NCBI GenBank assembly: GCA_050330975.1
Contig: JBHJHK010000177.1
Location: 1-7,348 of the forward strand
DNA: 7,348 bases
Origin: JBHJHK01 sp050330975
GTDB taxonomy: Bacteria > Pseudomonadota > Gammaproteobacteria > Competibacterales > Competibacteraceae
Direction: 5' to 3'
The notes beneath the pieces were generated by a model. The model ran no database searches. It was not told the DNA's origin and saw only the letters and a list, made by a program, of their open reading frames with translations. This document shows positions 1 through 7,100 of the stretch, piece by piece (the stretch's first letter is position 1; every line of letters begins with the position of its first letter). The translations under genes were made by a program, and so were the position numbers.

Positions 1-1
1 C

Positions 2-2674
2 GCCAATCCCCCCGGGGGTATCGAGTACTATTTGCCGCTGTTTTTCGAGGTCACCGAGACCCTGTTCGACTATTTGCCCGAGGCGGCACTGGTGGTGCGC
101 CTTCCCGGGGTGGCCAGCGCTTTGGCATCCTTCCAAGACCAAGTGATGGAGCGCTTTGAGCAGCGGCGCCTCGACCCCGACCGGCCGCTGTTGCCCCCCT
201 CCCAACTGTATCTAGACGCCGCCGCCACCGAGGCCATGCTCCAGCGCCTCCCCGGGGTGAGCATCGCGCTGGACGGGGAGGGCGGGGAGGTGCGCTTTGC
301 CAGTCGCCCGCCCCCCGCCTTGCCCATCCACGACAACCGCCACGGCGAGGCCCTAGTGGACTTCCTCGCCACTTTGGAGGGGCCCGCGTTGTTTGTGGCG
401 GAGTCCGCGGGGCGGCGGGAAGTCCTGCTAGAGACCCTCAAAGCCCTCGGGGTGAGCCCGTCGCTGGTGAACAGCTGGGCCGAATTCCGCGCCCAAGGGG
501 ACCACGCCCTGGTGGTGGCTCCGGTGGAGGACGGCCTTCTCCTGGAGGAGCCCCAAGCCCTGGCGGTGATCGGCGAGCCCCAGCTCTACGGCGAACGGGC
601 CAGGAGCACCCGCCGCCGGGCCTCGGATGCCAGGCGCGACGCCGAGGGGGTGATCCGCAATCTCCACGACCTGGCGGTCGGGGCGCCGGTGGTCCACCAG
701 GACCTCGGGGTGGGACGCTACCAGGGGCTCAAAACCCTAGAGGCGGCGGGCATCGCCACGGAATTTGTGGTGCTCCAGTACGCCGACGAGGGGGTGCTCT
801 ATGTGCCGGTGTCGAGTTTGCACCTCATCAGCCGCTACACCGGCGCCAACCCCGAGCAGGCCCCCCTCCACCGCCTGGGCTCGGAGCAGTGGGCCCGGGC
901 CAAGGCTCGGGCCGCCGAAAAGGTCAATGATGCCGCCGCCGAGCTGTTGGACCTCTACGCCCGGCGGGAATCCCGTCCCGGGCGGGTGTTTGACCTCACG
1001 GCAGAGTACGCCGCCTTTGCCAAGGCCTTTCCCTTTGAAGAGACCCCCGACCAGGCCACGGCCATCGAAGCGGTATTGGCGGACATGGCCGCCGACAAGC
1101 CCATGGATCGGGTGGTGTGTGGCGACGTGGGCTTTGGCAAGACTGAAGTGGCCATGCGAGCGGCTTTTGTGGCGGTGCAAAATGGCTTGCAGGTGGCGGT
1201 GTTGGTCCCCACTACGTTGCTGGCCCAGCAGCACTACCAAAACTTCGCCGACCGCTTCGCCGACTGGCCGGTACAGGTGGCGTCCATCTCGCGGTTTCGG
1301 GCCAAGAAGGAGCTAGAGGCCGTGGCGGCCGGCCTCACAGAGGGCCGGGTGGACATTTGCATCGGCACCCACAAGCTACTGCAAAAGGACGTTCAATTTA
1401 AGCGCCTGGGATTGGTGATCATCGACGAGGAACACCGCTTTGGGGTGCGGCAAAAAGAGCGCCTCAAGGAGCTGCGGACCGAGGTGGACATCCTCACCCT
1501 CACCGCCACTCCCATTCCCCGCACCTTGAATATGGCCATGGCGGGGATTCGCGATTTGTCCATCATCGCCACCCCGCCGCCGTCGCGCTTGGCGGTGAAA
1601 ACCTTTGTCAGCGAATGGAACAACAGCCTCATCCAAGAGGCCATCCTCCGGGAGCTCAAGCGCGGCGGCCAGGTGTACTTCCTCCACAACGAGGTCCAGA
1701 GCATCGAGCGCATCGCCCGTCAGGTGGGGGAATTGGTTCCCCAGGCGCGGCTTGCCATCGCCCACGGCCAAATGCCCGAGCGGGAGTTGGAGCAGGTGAT
1801 GTTGGATTTTTATCACCAGCGCTGTCAGGTGTTGGTGTGTTCCACCATCATCGAGTCGGGGATCGACGTTCCCAACGCCAACACCATCATCATTCACCGG
1901 GCCGACAAGTTGGGGCTAGCCCAGCTCCACCAGCTCCGGGGGCGGGTGGGGCGCTCCCACCACCGGGCCTATGCCTATTTGATCACCCCGTCGAAAAAGG
2001 CCATGACCGCCGACGCTGTCAAGCGCATCGAGGCCATTGAATCTCTGGAGGAGCTAGGGGCGGGGTTTATGCTCGCCAACCACGATTTGGAGATCCGCGG
2101 CGCCGGCGAACTCTTGGGCGAGGAACAGTCGGGACAGATCTTCGAGGTGGGCTTTACCTTGTACATGGAGCTCCTCGAGCGGGCGGTGGCGGCCTTGAAG
2201 CGGGGGGAAGTCCCAGAACTGGACCGACCCCTGGACCACGGCCCGGAGATCGACCTCCAGGTGCCGGCGCTGATCCCCGAGGACTACCTCCCCGACATCC
2301 ACACCCGCTTGATCATGTACAAGCGCATCGCCAGCGCGGCCACCCCCGAGGAGCTCAAGGAACTCCAGGTGGAGATGATCGACCGCTTTGGCCTGTTGCC
2401 GCCCCAGGTCAACCACCTGTTTCGGGTCACAAGCCTCAAGCTCAAGGCATTGCCGGTGGGCATCGCCAAGATCGAGGCCGGCGCCAAGGGGGGTCGGTTC
2501 TTGTTCAACCCAAAGCCCAACATCAACGCCGAGCGCTTGATCCAGCTCATCCAAAAGCAACCCAAGATCTACAAGCTCGACGGCCAGGACAAGTTGCGCT
2601 TCAGCAAGGCGATGGACGAGCCCGAGGCGCGGGTGCGGGAAGTGGAATGCCTCATCGAGACCCTGGCGCTTTAG
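2..2674 (+). CDS. mfd: Transcription-repair coupling factor Mfd (5' truncated by window edge)
   Basis: Mfd is a cytoplasmic ATP-driven DNA translocase that pushes stalled RNA polymerase off damaged template and recruits UvrA to start nucleotide excision repair. The frame is open from base 2 and begins with GGIEYYLPLFFE, an internal Mfd motif, so the true start lies outside; the TTG at 32 is not a start. About 890 residues are present against roughly 1150 in the family, so about 260 N-terminal residues of the UvrB-like part are missing. In order (residues counted from base 2): rest of the N-terminal region, RNA polymerase interaction (CarD/TRCF-type) domain near 225-300 with VVHQDLGVGRYQGL, Walker A GDVGFGKTEVA at 374, DEEHRFG at 475, TATPIPRTLN motif, STIIESGIDVPNANTIII, QLRGRVGRS near 644-652, and the C-terminal TRCF domain from about 750. 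All motor motifs look intact. The TAG stop overlaps the ribosome binding site of the next gene. Identification is very secure. Confidence 0.97.
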   Translation, partial: ANPPGGIEYYLPLFFEVTETLFDYLPEAALVVRLPGVASALASFQDQVMERFEQRRLDPDRPLLPPSQLYLDAAATEAMLQRLPGVSIALDGEGGEVRFASRPPPALPIHDNRHGEALVDFLATLEGPALFVAESAGRREVLLETLKALGVSPSLVNSWAEFRAQGDHALVVAPVEDGLLLEEPQALAVIGEPQLYGERARSTRRRASDARRDAEGVIRNLHDLAVGAPVVHQDLGVGRYQGLKTLEAAGIATEFVVLQYADEGVLYVPVSSLHLISRYTGANPEQAPLHRLGSEQWARAKARAAEKVNDAAAELLDLYARRESRPGRVFDLTAEYAAFAKAFPFEETPDQATAIEAVLADMAADKPMDRVVCGDVGFGKTEVAMRAAFVAVQNGLQVAVLVPTTLLAQQHYQNFADRFADWPVQVASISRFRAKKELEAVAAGLTEGRVDICIGTHKLLQKDVQFKRLGLVIIDEEHRFGVRQKERLKELRTEVDILTLTATPIPRTLNMAMAGIRDLSIIATPPPSRLAVKTFVSEWNNSLIQEAILRELKRGGQVYFLHNEVQSIERIARQVGELVPQARLAIAHGQMPERELEQVMLDFYHQRCQVLVCSTIIESGIDVPNANTIIIHRADKLGLAQLHQLRGRVGRSHHRAYAYLITPSKKAMTADAVKRIEAIESLEELGAGFMLANHDLEIRGAGELLGEEQSGQIFEVGFTLYMELLERAVAALKRGEVPELDRPLDHGPEIDLQVPALIPEDYLPDIHTRLIMYKRIASAATPEELKELQVEMIDRFGLLPPQVNHLFRVTSLKLKALPVGIAKIEAGAKGGRFLFNPKPNINAERLIQLIQKQPKIYKLDGQDKLRFSKAMDEPEARVREVECLIETLAL

Positions 2675-2683
2675 AGGACGACT

Positions 2684-3310
2684 ATGGCCACCACGACACC
2701 CGAGTCCCCGCCCTGGTGGGAACGGCCCTGTTGGATTTTTGACCTCGACGGCACCCTCACCGAAGCGGTCCACGACTTTGGGGTCATCCGCGCCGAACTC
2801 GGGGTGCCGGACAGCGCGGATATCATCCACTACCTGGAGGAGTTGCCCCTGGTGGAGGCTCTGCCCCTGTGGCGCCGGCTGCTGGCCATCGAGGGGGAAT
2901 TGGTGGCGGCCACGCGCCCTGCCCCCGGCCTGGAACTCCTCATGGAGGGGTTGGGGCGGCGAGGGGTGCGCCTGGGGGTGTTGACCCGCAACACCCGAGG
3001 CAACGCCTGGCGCTGCCTAGAGCACCTCCAGGTGGCCCACCTGTTTCGCCCCGAGTGGGTGTTGGGCCGCGACGAGGCGGCCCCTAAACCCGACCCCGGA
3101 GGCATCCAGTGGTTGTTGGAGCGCTGGGGTGCCACCCCCGACCAGGGGGTGATGGTGGGGGACTACCGCTACGACCTGTTGGCCGGGCGAGCCGCCGGGG
3201 TGGCCACGGTCCACGTGGCCGTGGCCGGGGAATTCCCCTGGCCCGAACTCACCGATGTGGCCGTCTCCACCCTCGCCGAACTCCATGGCCGTTTGGTGAG
3301 CCCGGCCTAG
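2684..3310 (+). CDS. HAD-superfamily hydrolase (subfamily IA, phosphoglycolate phosphatase-like)
   Basis: This is a predicted cytoplasmic, magnesium-dependent phosphatase of 208 residues, a normal length for HAD subfamily IA. All four HAD motifs are visible: motif I DLDGTLT with nucleophile D20 and acid D22, motif II Thr at LTRN (T101), motif III Lys in APKPDPGG (K135), and motif IV MVGDYRYD (D160 and D164). A helical cap lies between motifs I and II. The ATG at 2684 is preceded by GAGGA at 2674-2678, five bases away and overlapping the mfd stop, so translation is probably coupled to mfd. The sequence resembles an uncharacterised HAD clade, known to me from gammaproteobacteria, with an AVHDF segment just after motif I. 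The substrate cannot be read from the sequence; phosphoglycolate or a nucleotide monophosphate are possible. The fold and catalytic class are secure, the exact role is not. Confidence 0.92.
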   Translation: MATTTPESPPWWERPCWIFDLDGTLTEAVHDFGVIRAELGVPDSADIIHYLEELPLVEALPLWRRLLAIEGELVAATRPAPGLELLMEGLGRRGVRLGVLTRNTRGNAWRCLEHLQVAHLFRPEWVLGRDEAAPKPDPGGIQWLLERWGATPDQGVMVGDYRYDLLAGRAAGVATVHVAVAGEFPWPELTDVAVSTLAELHGRLVSPA

Positions 3311-3361
3311 GCACCGTGCCGGCGCCCCTGGGTCTCCTGTTCCCATCCCAGCCCCAGCCCC

Positions 3362-3367
3362 AGGAGG
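3362..3367 (+). promoter_or_regulatory. Ribosome binding site fixing the GTG start of the RDD gene
   Basis: AGGAGG, a perfect Shine-Dalgarno core, lies six bases upstream of the GTG at 3374. It is the main reason for choosing that GTG start. It sits at the end of a 63-base gap after the HAD gene that is C-rich and in which I see no convincing promoter. Confidence 0.8.
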
Positions 3368-3373
3368 GCCGCC

Positions 3374-3886
3374 GTGTCCAGCAATCCCTACCAGACCCCC
3401 CAAGCCGACCTGGGCCAGCCCGAACTCCCGAGGGCGAGGCCCCTGGCGAGCCGCACCAGCCGCTTGGTGGCGGCCATCCTCGACGCTTTGGCGGGGATCC
3501 TGTTCGCCATTCCCATCGCCATTGCCGTGGGGGTCCTCGAAGCCCTCGGGACCTTGGATCCCAACACCTTGAACCTGGTCGTCGGTGGGGGGGGCGTCCT
3601 GGCGCTGCTGGCACTGATGATGGTCCAGGGCTATTTGCTCCACCGTCGCGGACAAACCCTGGGCAAAATGGCCATGGCTGTCCAGATCGTCTCGGCCGAG
3701 AACTACCGCCGGGTGTCGTTGTGGCGGATTGTGGGGTTGCGGGTGTTGCCCATCAACTTGATCTCCCCCATTCCCGTGGTGGGGCCCGTGGCCATTTTGG
3801 TGGATGCTTTGTTTATCTTTCGCGACGATCGCCGCTGCCTCCACGACCTCATCGCCGGCACTGCCGTGGTGGAGTATCGTCCCTGA
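3374..3886 (+). CDS. RDD-family integral membrane protein
   Basis: This 170-residue protein fits the RDD family, small inner-membrane proteins of mostly unknown function; a few members have been linked to ion or sodium/proton transport. A polar N-terminus carries NPYQTP (residues 4-9), a motif often found at the start of RDD proteins. Then come arginines at 27 and 30 entering the first membrane helix (about 31-57) with Asp37 inside it, a second helix (about 67-90), the family signature GQTLGKMAMAVQIV (93-106), a further hydrophobic region (about 118-149) with Asp144, and the closing LHDLIAGTAVV (156-166) with Asp158. The GTG start is supported by an AGGAGG six bases upstream; there is no signal peptide. 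It follows the HAD gene after 63 bases on the same strand, so it may be cotranscribed, but nothing in the sequence ties its function to Mfd or to the HAD enzyme. Confidence 0.9.
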   Translation: MSSNPYQTPQADLGQPELPRARPLASRTSRLVAAILDALAGILFAIPIAIAVGVLEALGTLDPNTLNLVVGGGGVLALLALMMVQGYLLHRRGQTLGKMAMAVQIVSAENYRRVSLWRIVGLRVLPINLISPIPVVGPVAILVDALFIFRDDRRCLHDLIAGTAVVEYRP

Positions 3887-3931
3887 GGGTGGGGCGCGGC
3901 AGCTCAGGTGGGGGTATCCTGGGATCGATCT

Positions 3932-3952
3932 GCGCCGAGGCTACCCTGGCGC
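3932..3952 (+). terminator. Candidate GC-rich terminator hairpin after the RDD gene
   Basis: GCGCC (3932-3936) pairs with GGCGC (3948-3952), and inside it AGG (3938-3940) pairs with CCT (3945-3947), giving eight base pairs with one bulged G at 3937 and a CTAC tetraloop. It starts 46 bases after the RDD stop. There is no T tract on the plus strand, so it is not a textbook intrinsic terminator; it may act with Rho or as a 3' end stabiliser. As an inverted repeat it also folds on the minus strand. Confidence 0.35.
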
Positions 3953-3961
3953 CGTACACCG

Positions 3962-3993
3962 AAAAAGAACCATACATTCTCCCAGGGTGAATG
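3962..3993 (-). terminator. Candidate intrinsic terminator of the crt-blh operon
   Basis: On the minus strand, 18 bases after the blh stop, CATTC (3993-3989) pairs with GAATG (3979-3975) around a nine-base loop. Five bases later comes TTCTTTTT (3969-3962). The position directly after the last gene of the operon fits, and this is the only T-rich tract nearby. The stem is short and AT-rich and the tract is not immediately adjacent, so it would be a weak terminator, possibly helped by the GC-rich hairpin just beyond it. Confidence 0.4.
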
Positions 3994-4011
3994 CCCCGGG
4001 CTGGCTGGTCG

Positions 4012-4983
4012 TCACAGGACGCCGCGGCGCTTGGCAACCGTGATCAACGCCATGTGGGGAAAGGTCACCGCCGCAAGGCCGATGAAGATGATCTGTAGCC
4101 AGCGGCCCTCAAAGGTCGCCTCGGATAACAGAGGATAGGCAGCGGCGGCCAGGACCAAGCTCAACACGGTGATGGGGAAGGCCGTGCGGAGCAAAAATCC
4201 CCAGGCAGCGGGCCCAGTGTGGCCGGTCCAGGCCAAGGCGCTGTCCATGAGGTGGCGCAGGGAGTGGAGCAGGCCGAAGTACACCGCAAAGGCCACCAAG
4301 GGGGGAACCAGGCAAAACAGCGCGGCCACGGCCAAAAGCTCCACGGCGCTGGCCGCTGCCGCCCGAGTCCCCGTGGTCTTGACGCGCCAGAGGGCCCGAC
4401 CGATGGCCAAGGTAGCCAACCCCAGGGTGGGCCAGAGCAGGGGCTCGATGGCCGTCGTCAGGGTCGCCGCCGCCGCCGGGTGGCTCAACAGGGCAAAGAG
4501 CTGTTCCACCTCATTGGGGTAGCAGGCGGTGGGCAACACCACGGGCATCAGGCCCCGGGCGGCGGCTTCGCTGTCGGGCCAGCGGCTGCCCAGGGCGTCG
4601 CCTTCGCCAAAGTGGAGGACGGAGGCCAGTAAAAACACCCCCAAGGTCACCCCGGGGACGGCGAGCCAACAGGCGATGATGGCGGCGGCAAATAGCCCAT
4701 AGCCCACAAAGAACCCCACATTCCACCAGCCGCCCTTGCCTTTGCCCCACAGGAGGCGTCCGGCGTAGTGGTCCAACGCCCCGTGGGGCACCCCCACCAG
4801 AGCTACCATGGCTCCCAACAGGGGCAGGGTGGCCGCCGCCAGGTGGGTGGGCCAAAAAAGCGCTGCGGCGATGACCACGGCCGTCGCGATGGCGAAACCC
4901 GTGGCGTGGTGGCCGTAGAGGGTGTCCAGGGATGGGGGTACCGCCAGAGGGGGGGGCGTTGGGGAAGTCGCGGAGGTTGCCAT
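4012..4983 (-). CDS. blh: Brp/Blh-family beta-carotene 15,15'-dioxygenase
   Basis: Blh is an integral membrane, iron-dependent oxygenase that cleaves the central double bond of beta-carotene to give two molecules of all-trans-retinal, the chromophore of microbial rhodopsins. The 323-residue protein is very hydrophobic with roughly seven or eight membrane segments. The family's histidine motifs are all present: VPHGALDH (H67, H72), LHFGEGDA (H124), FGLLHSLRH (H240, H244) and TFPHMAL (H310); several of these are the likely iron ligands. The N-terminal 20 residues are rich in Ser, Thr and Pro and are not conserved. The ATG start lies 14 bases after the crtY stop, and a GAGGTGA (4999-4993) overlapping that stop can serve as ribosome binding site, at a somewhat long spacing of about ten bases. 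It is the last gene of the crtI-crtB-crtY-blh operon, which supplies its substrate. Confidence 0.94.
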   Translation of the reverse strand: MATSATSPTPPPLAVPPSLDTLYGHHATGFAIATAVVIAAALFWPTHLAAATLPLLGAMVALVGVPHGALDHYAGRLLWGKGKGGWWNVGFFVGYGLFAAAIIACWLAVPGVTLGVFLLASVLHFGEGDALGSRWPDSEAAARGLMPVVLPTACYPNEVEQLFALLSHPAAAATLTTAIEPLLWPTLGLATLAIGRALWRVKTTGTRAAAASAVELLAVAALFCLVPPLVAFAVYFGLLHSLRHLMDSALAWTGHTGPAAWGFLLRTAFPITVLSLVLAAAAYPLLSEATFEGRWLQIIFIGLAAVTFPHMALITVAKRRGVL

Positions 4984-4992
4984 GGCGCGTCG

Positions 4993-4999
4993 TCACCTC
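4993..4999 (-). promoter_or_regulatory. Ribosome binding site of blh overlapping the crtY stop codon
   Basis: On the minus strand the crtY stop TGA (5000-4998) shares two bases with GAGGTGA (4999-4993), about ten bases before the blh ATG. The overlap suggests that blh is translated by ribosomes finishing crtY. Confidence 0.55.
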
Positions 5000-6179
5000 A
5001 AGCTGGCGCCAGCCACAGGCGATGGCTGCGCAACGCCTCTTTGGTCAAAGCCCCGGCGGGCATGGCGGCCATCACCGCCGCGTAGTCGCCGACGGTGGCA
5101 GCATCGCTCAAAAACCGCACCAACCGATCGGCTTCGACCCGTTCGAACAACTGGAACAACAGCCCCGGGGCCCTGGCGGGATAGCGCTGGATAAAGGCGA
5201 GGAAAATCCGATCCAACGCCAAGGGCAACCGCTCCCGGGGGGGCGGTGGCGGGCGGTGGGCCTCCAGGGCCGCCACCAGGTGGGGTACGTGGCGCTGGAT
5301 GGCGGCAAAGCCATAGCCGCTGCTGGGCTTGACCGCCCCGCCGTTGGTACCCACGGGAATGGCCGCCCCCCGGGGGCGCGCCAGGGGCTCAGTGGTCATG
5401 GGGATGGCCCCCCGTTCCCGCTCCAATAAGCGACAATCGGCCAATACCAAGCCAAAGCGCTGGGCGCAGTAGTCGACGATGGCCCGGTGGTAGTGGTCCA
5501 AATCCAAGGGCTGGGGGGAGAAGAACGTCGCCTCCACCAAGGCCTCGGTGGCGCTAAAGGGCAGTACGTAGAAAAAGTGAATGCCGTGGGTCTGGGGGAC
5601 GTCAAAATCCATCAACGTCACCGTGGTGGGGTCGAAGACCGGCCCGTTGGCCTCTAGGCGGTAGCCGACAAAGTGCTGCACCCAATGGACGCCCTGGGTG
5701 GGGGGGGAGGCGGGGGGTCCCCACGCCGGCGGACGGCTGTCCACCACCTGGTGGGCGAGGATACGACCCCGGTCGGCCACCACCTCCATGCGCCCATCGG
5801 CCATGGGCCCTGCGATGGCCTCGACCCGCCAACCCAACCGCAACTCCACATTGGCAGCCCCTGCGAGGCGCTCTAGGGCCAGCCGGTAGAAGGCATCTCC
5901 GGGGATGTGACAGTACTGGTAGCGGCCGCTGGCCACCACCTCGCGGCCCTGGAAGCGCACCAGCCAGCGCCGCCAACGGTGGCTGATGGCGGCGCCAAAG
6001 GGGTGCGGGTGGACATCCCAGTGGCAAAACGTGCGGTCCTTGGCGTACTGCCGGCGGGGTTCTAGGGCTACCACTCGTCGCTCGCGGCCCACTAGGGCAC
6101 AGGCCAGGCTCAAACCGGCGCAGCCGGCGCCGATGATGGCCACATCGGTCCCATTCCCGGGGGGAGTGTGGGGGACCAA
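4998..6179 (-). CDS. crtY: Lycopene beta-cyclase, CrtY type
   Basis: CrtY is a flavoprotein that cyclises both ends of lycopene to give beta-carotene, acting at the membrane. The 393-residue length matches bacterial CrtY. Visible features are the N-terminal dinucleotide-binding fold DVAIIGAGCAGLSLA (residues 12-26), an acidic end of the second strand (LEPRR), RTFCHWD (49-55), MDFDVPQ (190-196), LPFSATEALVEAT (206-218), in which E216 lines up with the essential glutamate of the plant FLEET motif, GAIPMTTEPL (257-266), and the C-terminal flavin motif GTNGGAVKPSSGYGF (277-291). Two proline-rich stretches (residues 150-160 and 310-314) look like surface loops. The start is uncertain: TTG at 6179 is the only start codon before the first strand of the flavin fold, has no visible ribosome binding site, and lies six bases after the crtB stop in the same frame. 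A GTG at 6143 (V13) would cut into the fold. Product identity is secure. Confidence 0.93.
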   Translation of the reverse strand: MVPHTPPGNGTDVAIIGAGCAGLSLACALVGRERRVVALEPRRQYAKDRTFCHWDVHPHPFGAAISHRWRRWLVRFQGREVVASGRYQYCHIPGDAFYRLALERLAGAANVELRLGWRVEAIAGPMADGRMEVVADRGRILAHQVVDSRPPAWGPPASPPTQGVHWVQHFVGYRLEANGPVFDPTTVTLMDFDVPQTHGIHFFYVLPFSATEALVEATFFSPQPLDLDHYHRAIVDYCAQRFGLVLADCRLLERERGAIPMTTEPLARPRGAAIPVGTNGGAVKPSSGYGFAAIQRHVPHLVAALEAHRPPPPPRERLPLALDRIFLAFIQRYPARAPGLLFQLFERVEADRLVRFLSDAATVGDYAAVMAAMPAGALTKEALRSHRLWLAPA

Positions 6180-6185
6180 AGGTCG

Positions 6186-7100
6186 TCAACCCGTGGGGGC
6201 ATCGGCCCCGGGCAGACCCTTGAGGCAACGATGGAGGTGGGCGTCGTGGGGCGAGCCCCGGTGCCGAGACCAGTAGCGGGGCAGGCAGAGCAACGCCGTC
6301 ACGGCCCTCAAGGTGTGCCAGGCCTTCTCCGCGGGCCGGGTGGCCCCCCGGCCGCGCCAAAACAGCGCCCGGCGCCGGCGGATCTTGGTGCCGATGGCCT
6401 CGTAGACCCGGGCGGCGATGAGGATGCCCAACCGGGCCCGCAAGGGAATGTAATGCATACCTCGGTCGGCGCTGCGGTAGTAGCGCTGGGCGGCGGCGAG
6501 GATGGCGTCCACCGCCCGATCCACCCGCCCTCGCTCCTGGCCTTTGAGGATGGTCGCGGGGCTCAAGGCGGGCTCGGGGAGGTAGCGCCGCTGGCGTCGG
6601 GCGTCTTCTTGGACGTCCCGGGCGATGTTGGTGAGCTGCATGGCGATGCCCAAATCGATGGCAAAGGGCAACGCTCGGGGGTCGCGGATCTCCAACACTC
6701 GGCACATGGCGATCCCCACCGTGGAGGCCACCCCGTAGGCGTAGCGCAGCAGTTGTTCCCAGTCGGCGATGGCCAGGGGGGTCAGATCCTGCTCTAGGGT
6801 GAGCAGCAGGGTATCCACCACCTGGGGGTCGATGTCCCGCTCGGCCAACAGGGTCAATAGATCCGCCATGGTGGGGTCATCGCTGGCCCCGCGCGCCAGG
6901 TCCCGGCGCAGGGCCGCCAGCCGCTCTCGTACCTGGTGGGGATCGCCGCCGCCGTCGACGCCGAGATCCACCAGATCGTCCACGTAGCGGCAAAAGGCGT
7001 AGAGACGGGCGGCGTCCACCGCCTGGTCCAGGGGCAGAAACCGCGCCGCCCAGTAGAAGCTTTTGCCGTGGCGGCGCAGGGTGTGGCGGGGGGAGGCCAC
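6186..7100 (-). CDS. crtB: Phytoene synthase
   Basis: CrtB joins two geranylgeranyl diphosphate molecules head to head to make 15-cis-phytoene, the committed step of C40 carotenoid synthesis. The 304 residues fit the squalene/phytoene synthase family. Seen are HGKSFYWAARFLP (11-23), the first aspartate-rich motif YVDDLVD (D41 and D45), YAYGVASTVGIAMC (120-133), the second aspartate-rich motif NIARDVQEDA (158-167, D162 and D166), and RRYLP just after it; these aspartates bind magnesium and diphosphate. The GTG start at 7100 gives an N-terminus of typical length but lacks a clear ribosome binding site, and the frame remains open upstream into crtI. The upstream crtI frame overlaps the first 247 bases. 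crtY follows in the same frame after the TGA stop. Translation is presumably coupled to crtI, unless the two are joined by a frameshift. The enzyme call is very firm; the start is less so. Confidence 0.93.
   Translation of the reverse strand: MASPRHTLRRHGKSFYWAARFLPLDQAVDAARLYAFCRYVDDLVDLGVDGGGDPHQVRERLAALRRDLARGASDDPTMADLLTLLAERDIDPQVVDTLLLTLEQDLTPLAIADWEQLLRYAYGVASTVGIAMCRVLEIRDPRALPFAIDLGIAMQLTNIARDVQEDARRQRRYLPEPALSPATILKGQERGRVDRAVDAILAAAQRYYRSADRGMHYIPLRARLGILIAARVYEAIGTKIRRRRALFWRGRGATRPAEKAWHTLRAVTALLCLPRYWSRHRGSPHDAHLHRCLKGLPGADAPTG

Larger units (their letters stand above)
3887..4011. other. Convergent intergenic region between the RDD gene and blh
   Basis: This 125-base spacer separates the ends of the two opposing gene groups. 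It holds a GC-rich hairpin (3932-3952), a weaker hairpin followed by a T-rich tract on the minus strand (3993 down to 3962), and the only A-rich stretch in this neighbourhood (GAAAAAGAA at 3961-3969). A 6-base stem (CCTGAG 3882-3887 with CTCAGG 3903-3908, 15-base loop) also overlaps the RDD stop codon. No convincing ORF or small RNA promoter is visible, and its position fits two-way transcription termination. Confidence 0.7.

Noticed and set aside
32..34. TTG as a start codon for mfd
   Set aside because: The frame is open to the left edge and the ten codons before it encode conserved Mfd sequence (GGIEYY), so the gene simply enters from outside the window.
2054..2830. Minus-strand open frame of 258 codons opposite the mfd 3' end and HAD start
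   Set aside because: It is antisense to conserved mfd coding sequence, with no ribosome binding site or motif.
3327..3351. Possible hairpin between the HAD and RDD genes (CTGGG with CCCAG)
   Set aside because: A five-base stem with a 14-base loop and no T tract is expected by chance in C-rich sequence.
3017..3844. Minus-strand open frame of 275 codons opposite the HAD and RDD genes
   Set aside because: Its Gly/His/Gln-rich composition is typical of antisense shadows in GC-rich DNA, and it matches no family I recognise.
3109..3990. Plus-strand open frame of 293 codons across the HAD and RDD genes
   Set aside because: It lies out of frame with both well-supported genes, has shadow-like composition, and has no domain.
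5602..6705. Minus-strand open frame of 367 codons spanning the crtB-crtY junction
   Set aside because: It is Pro/Arg/Gly-rich with no recognisable motif and overlaps two secure enzymes in another frame; it is a consequence of high GC and few stop codons.
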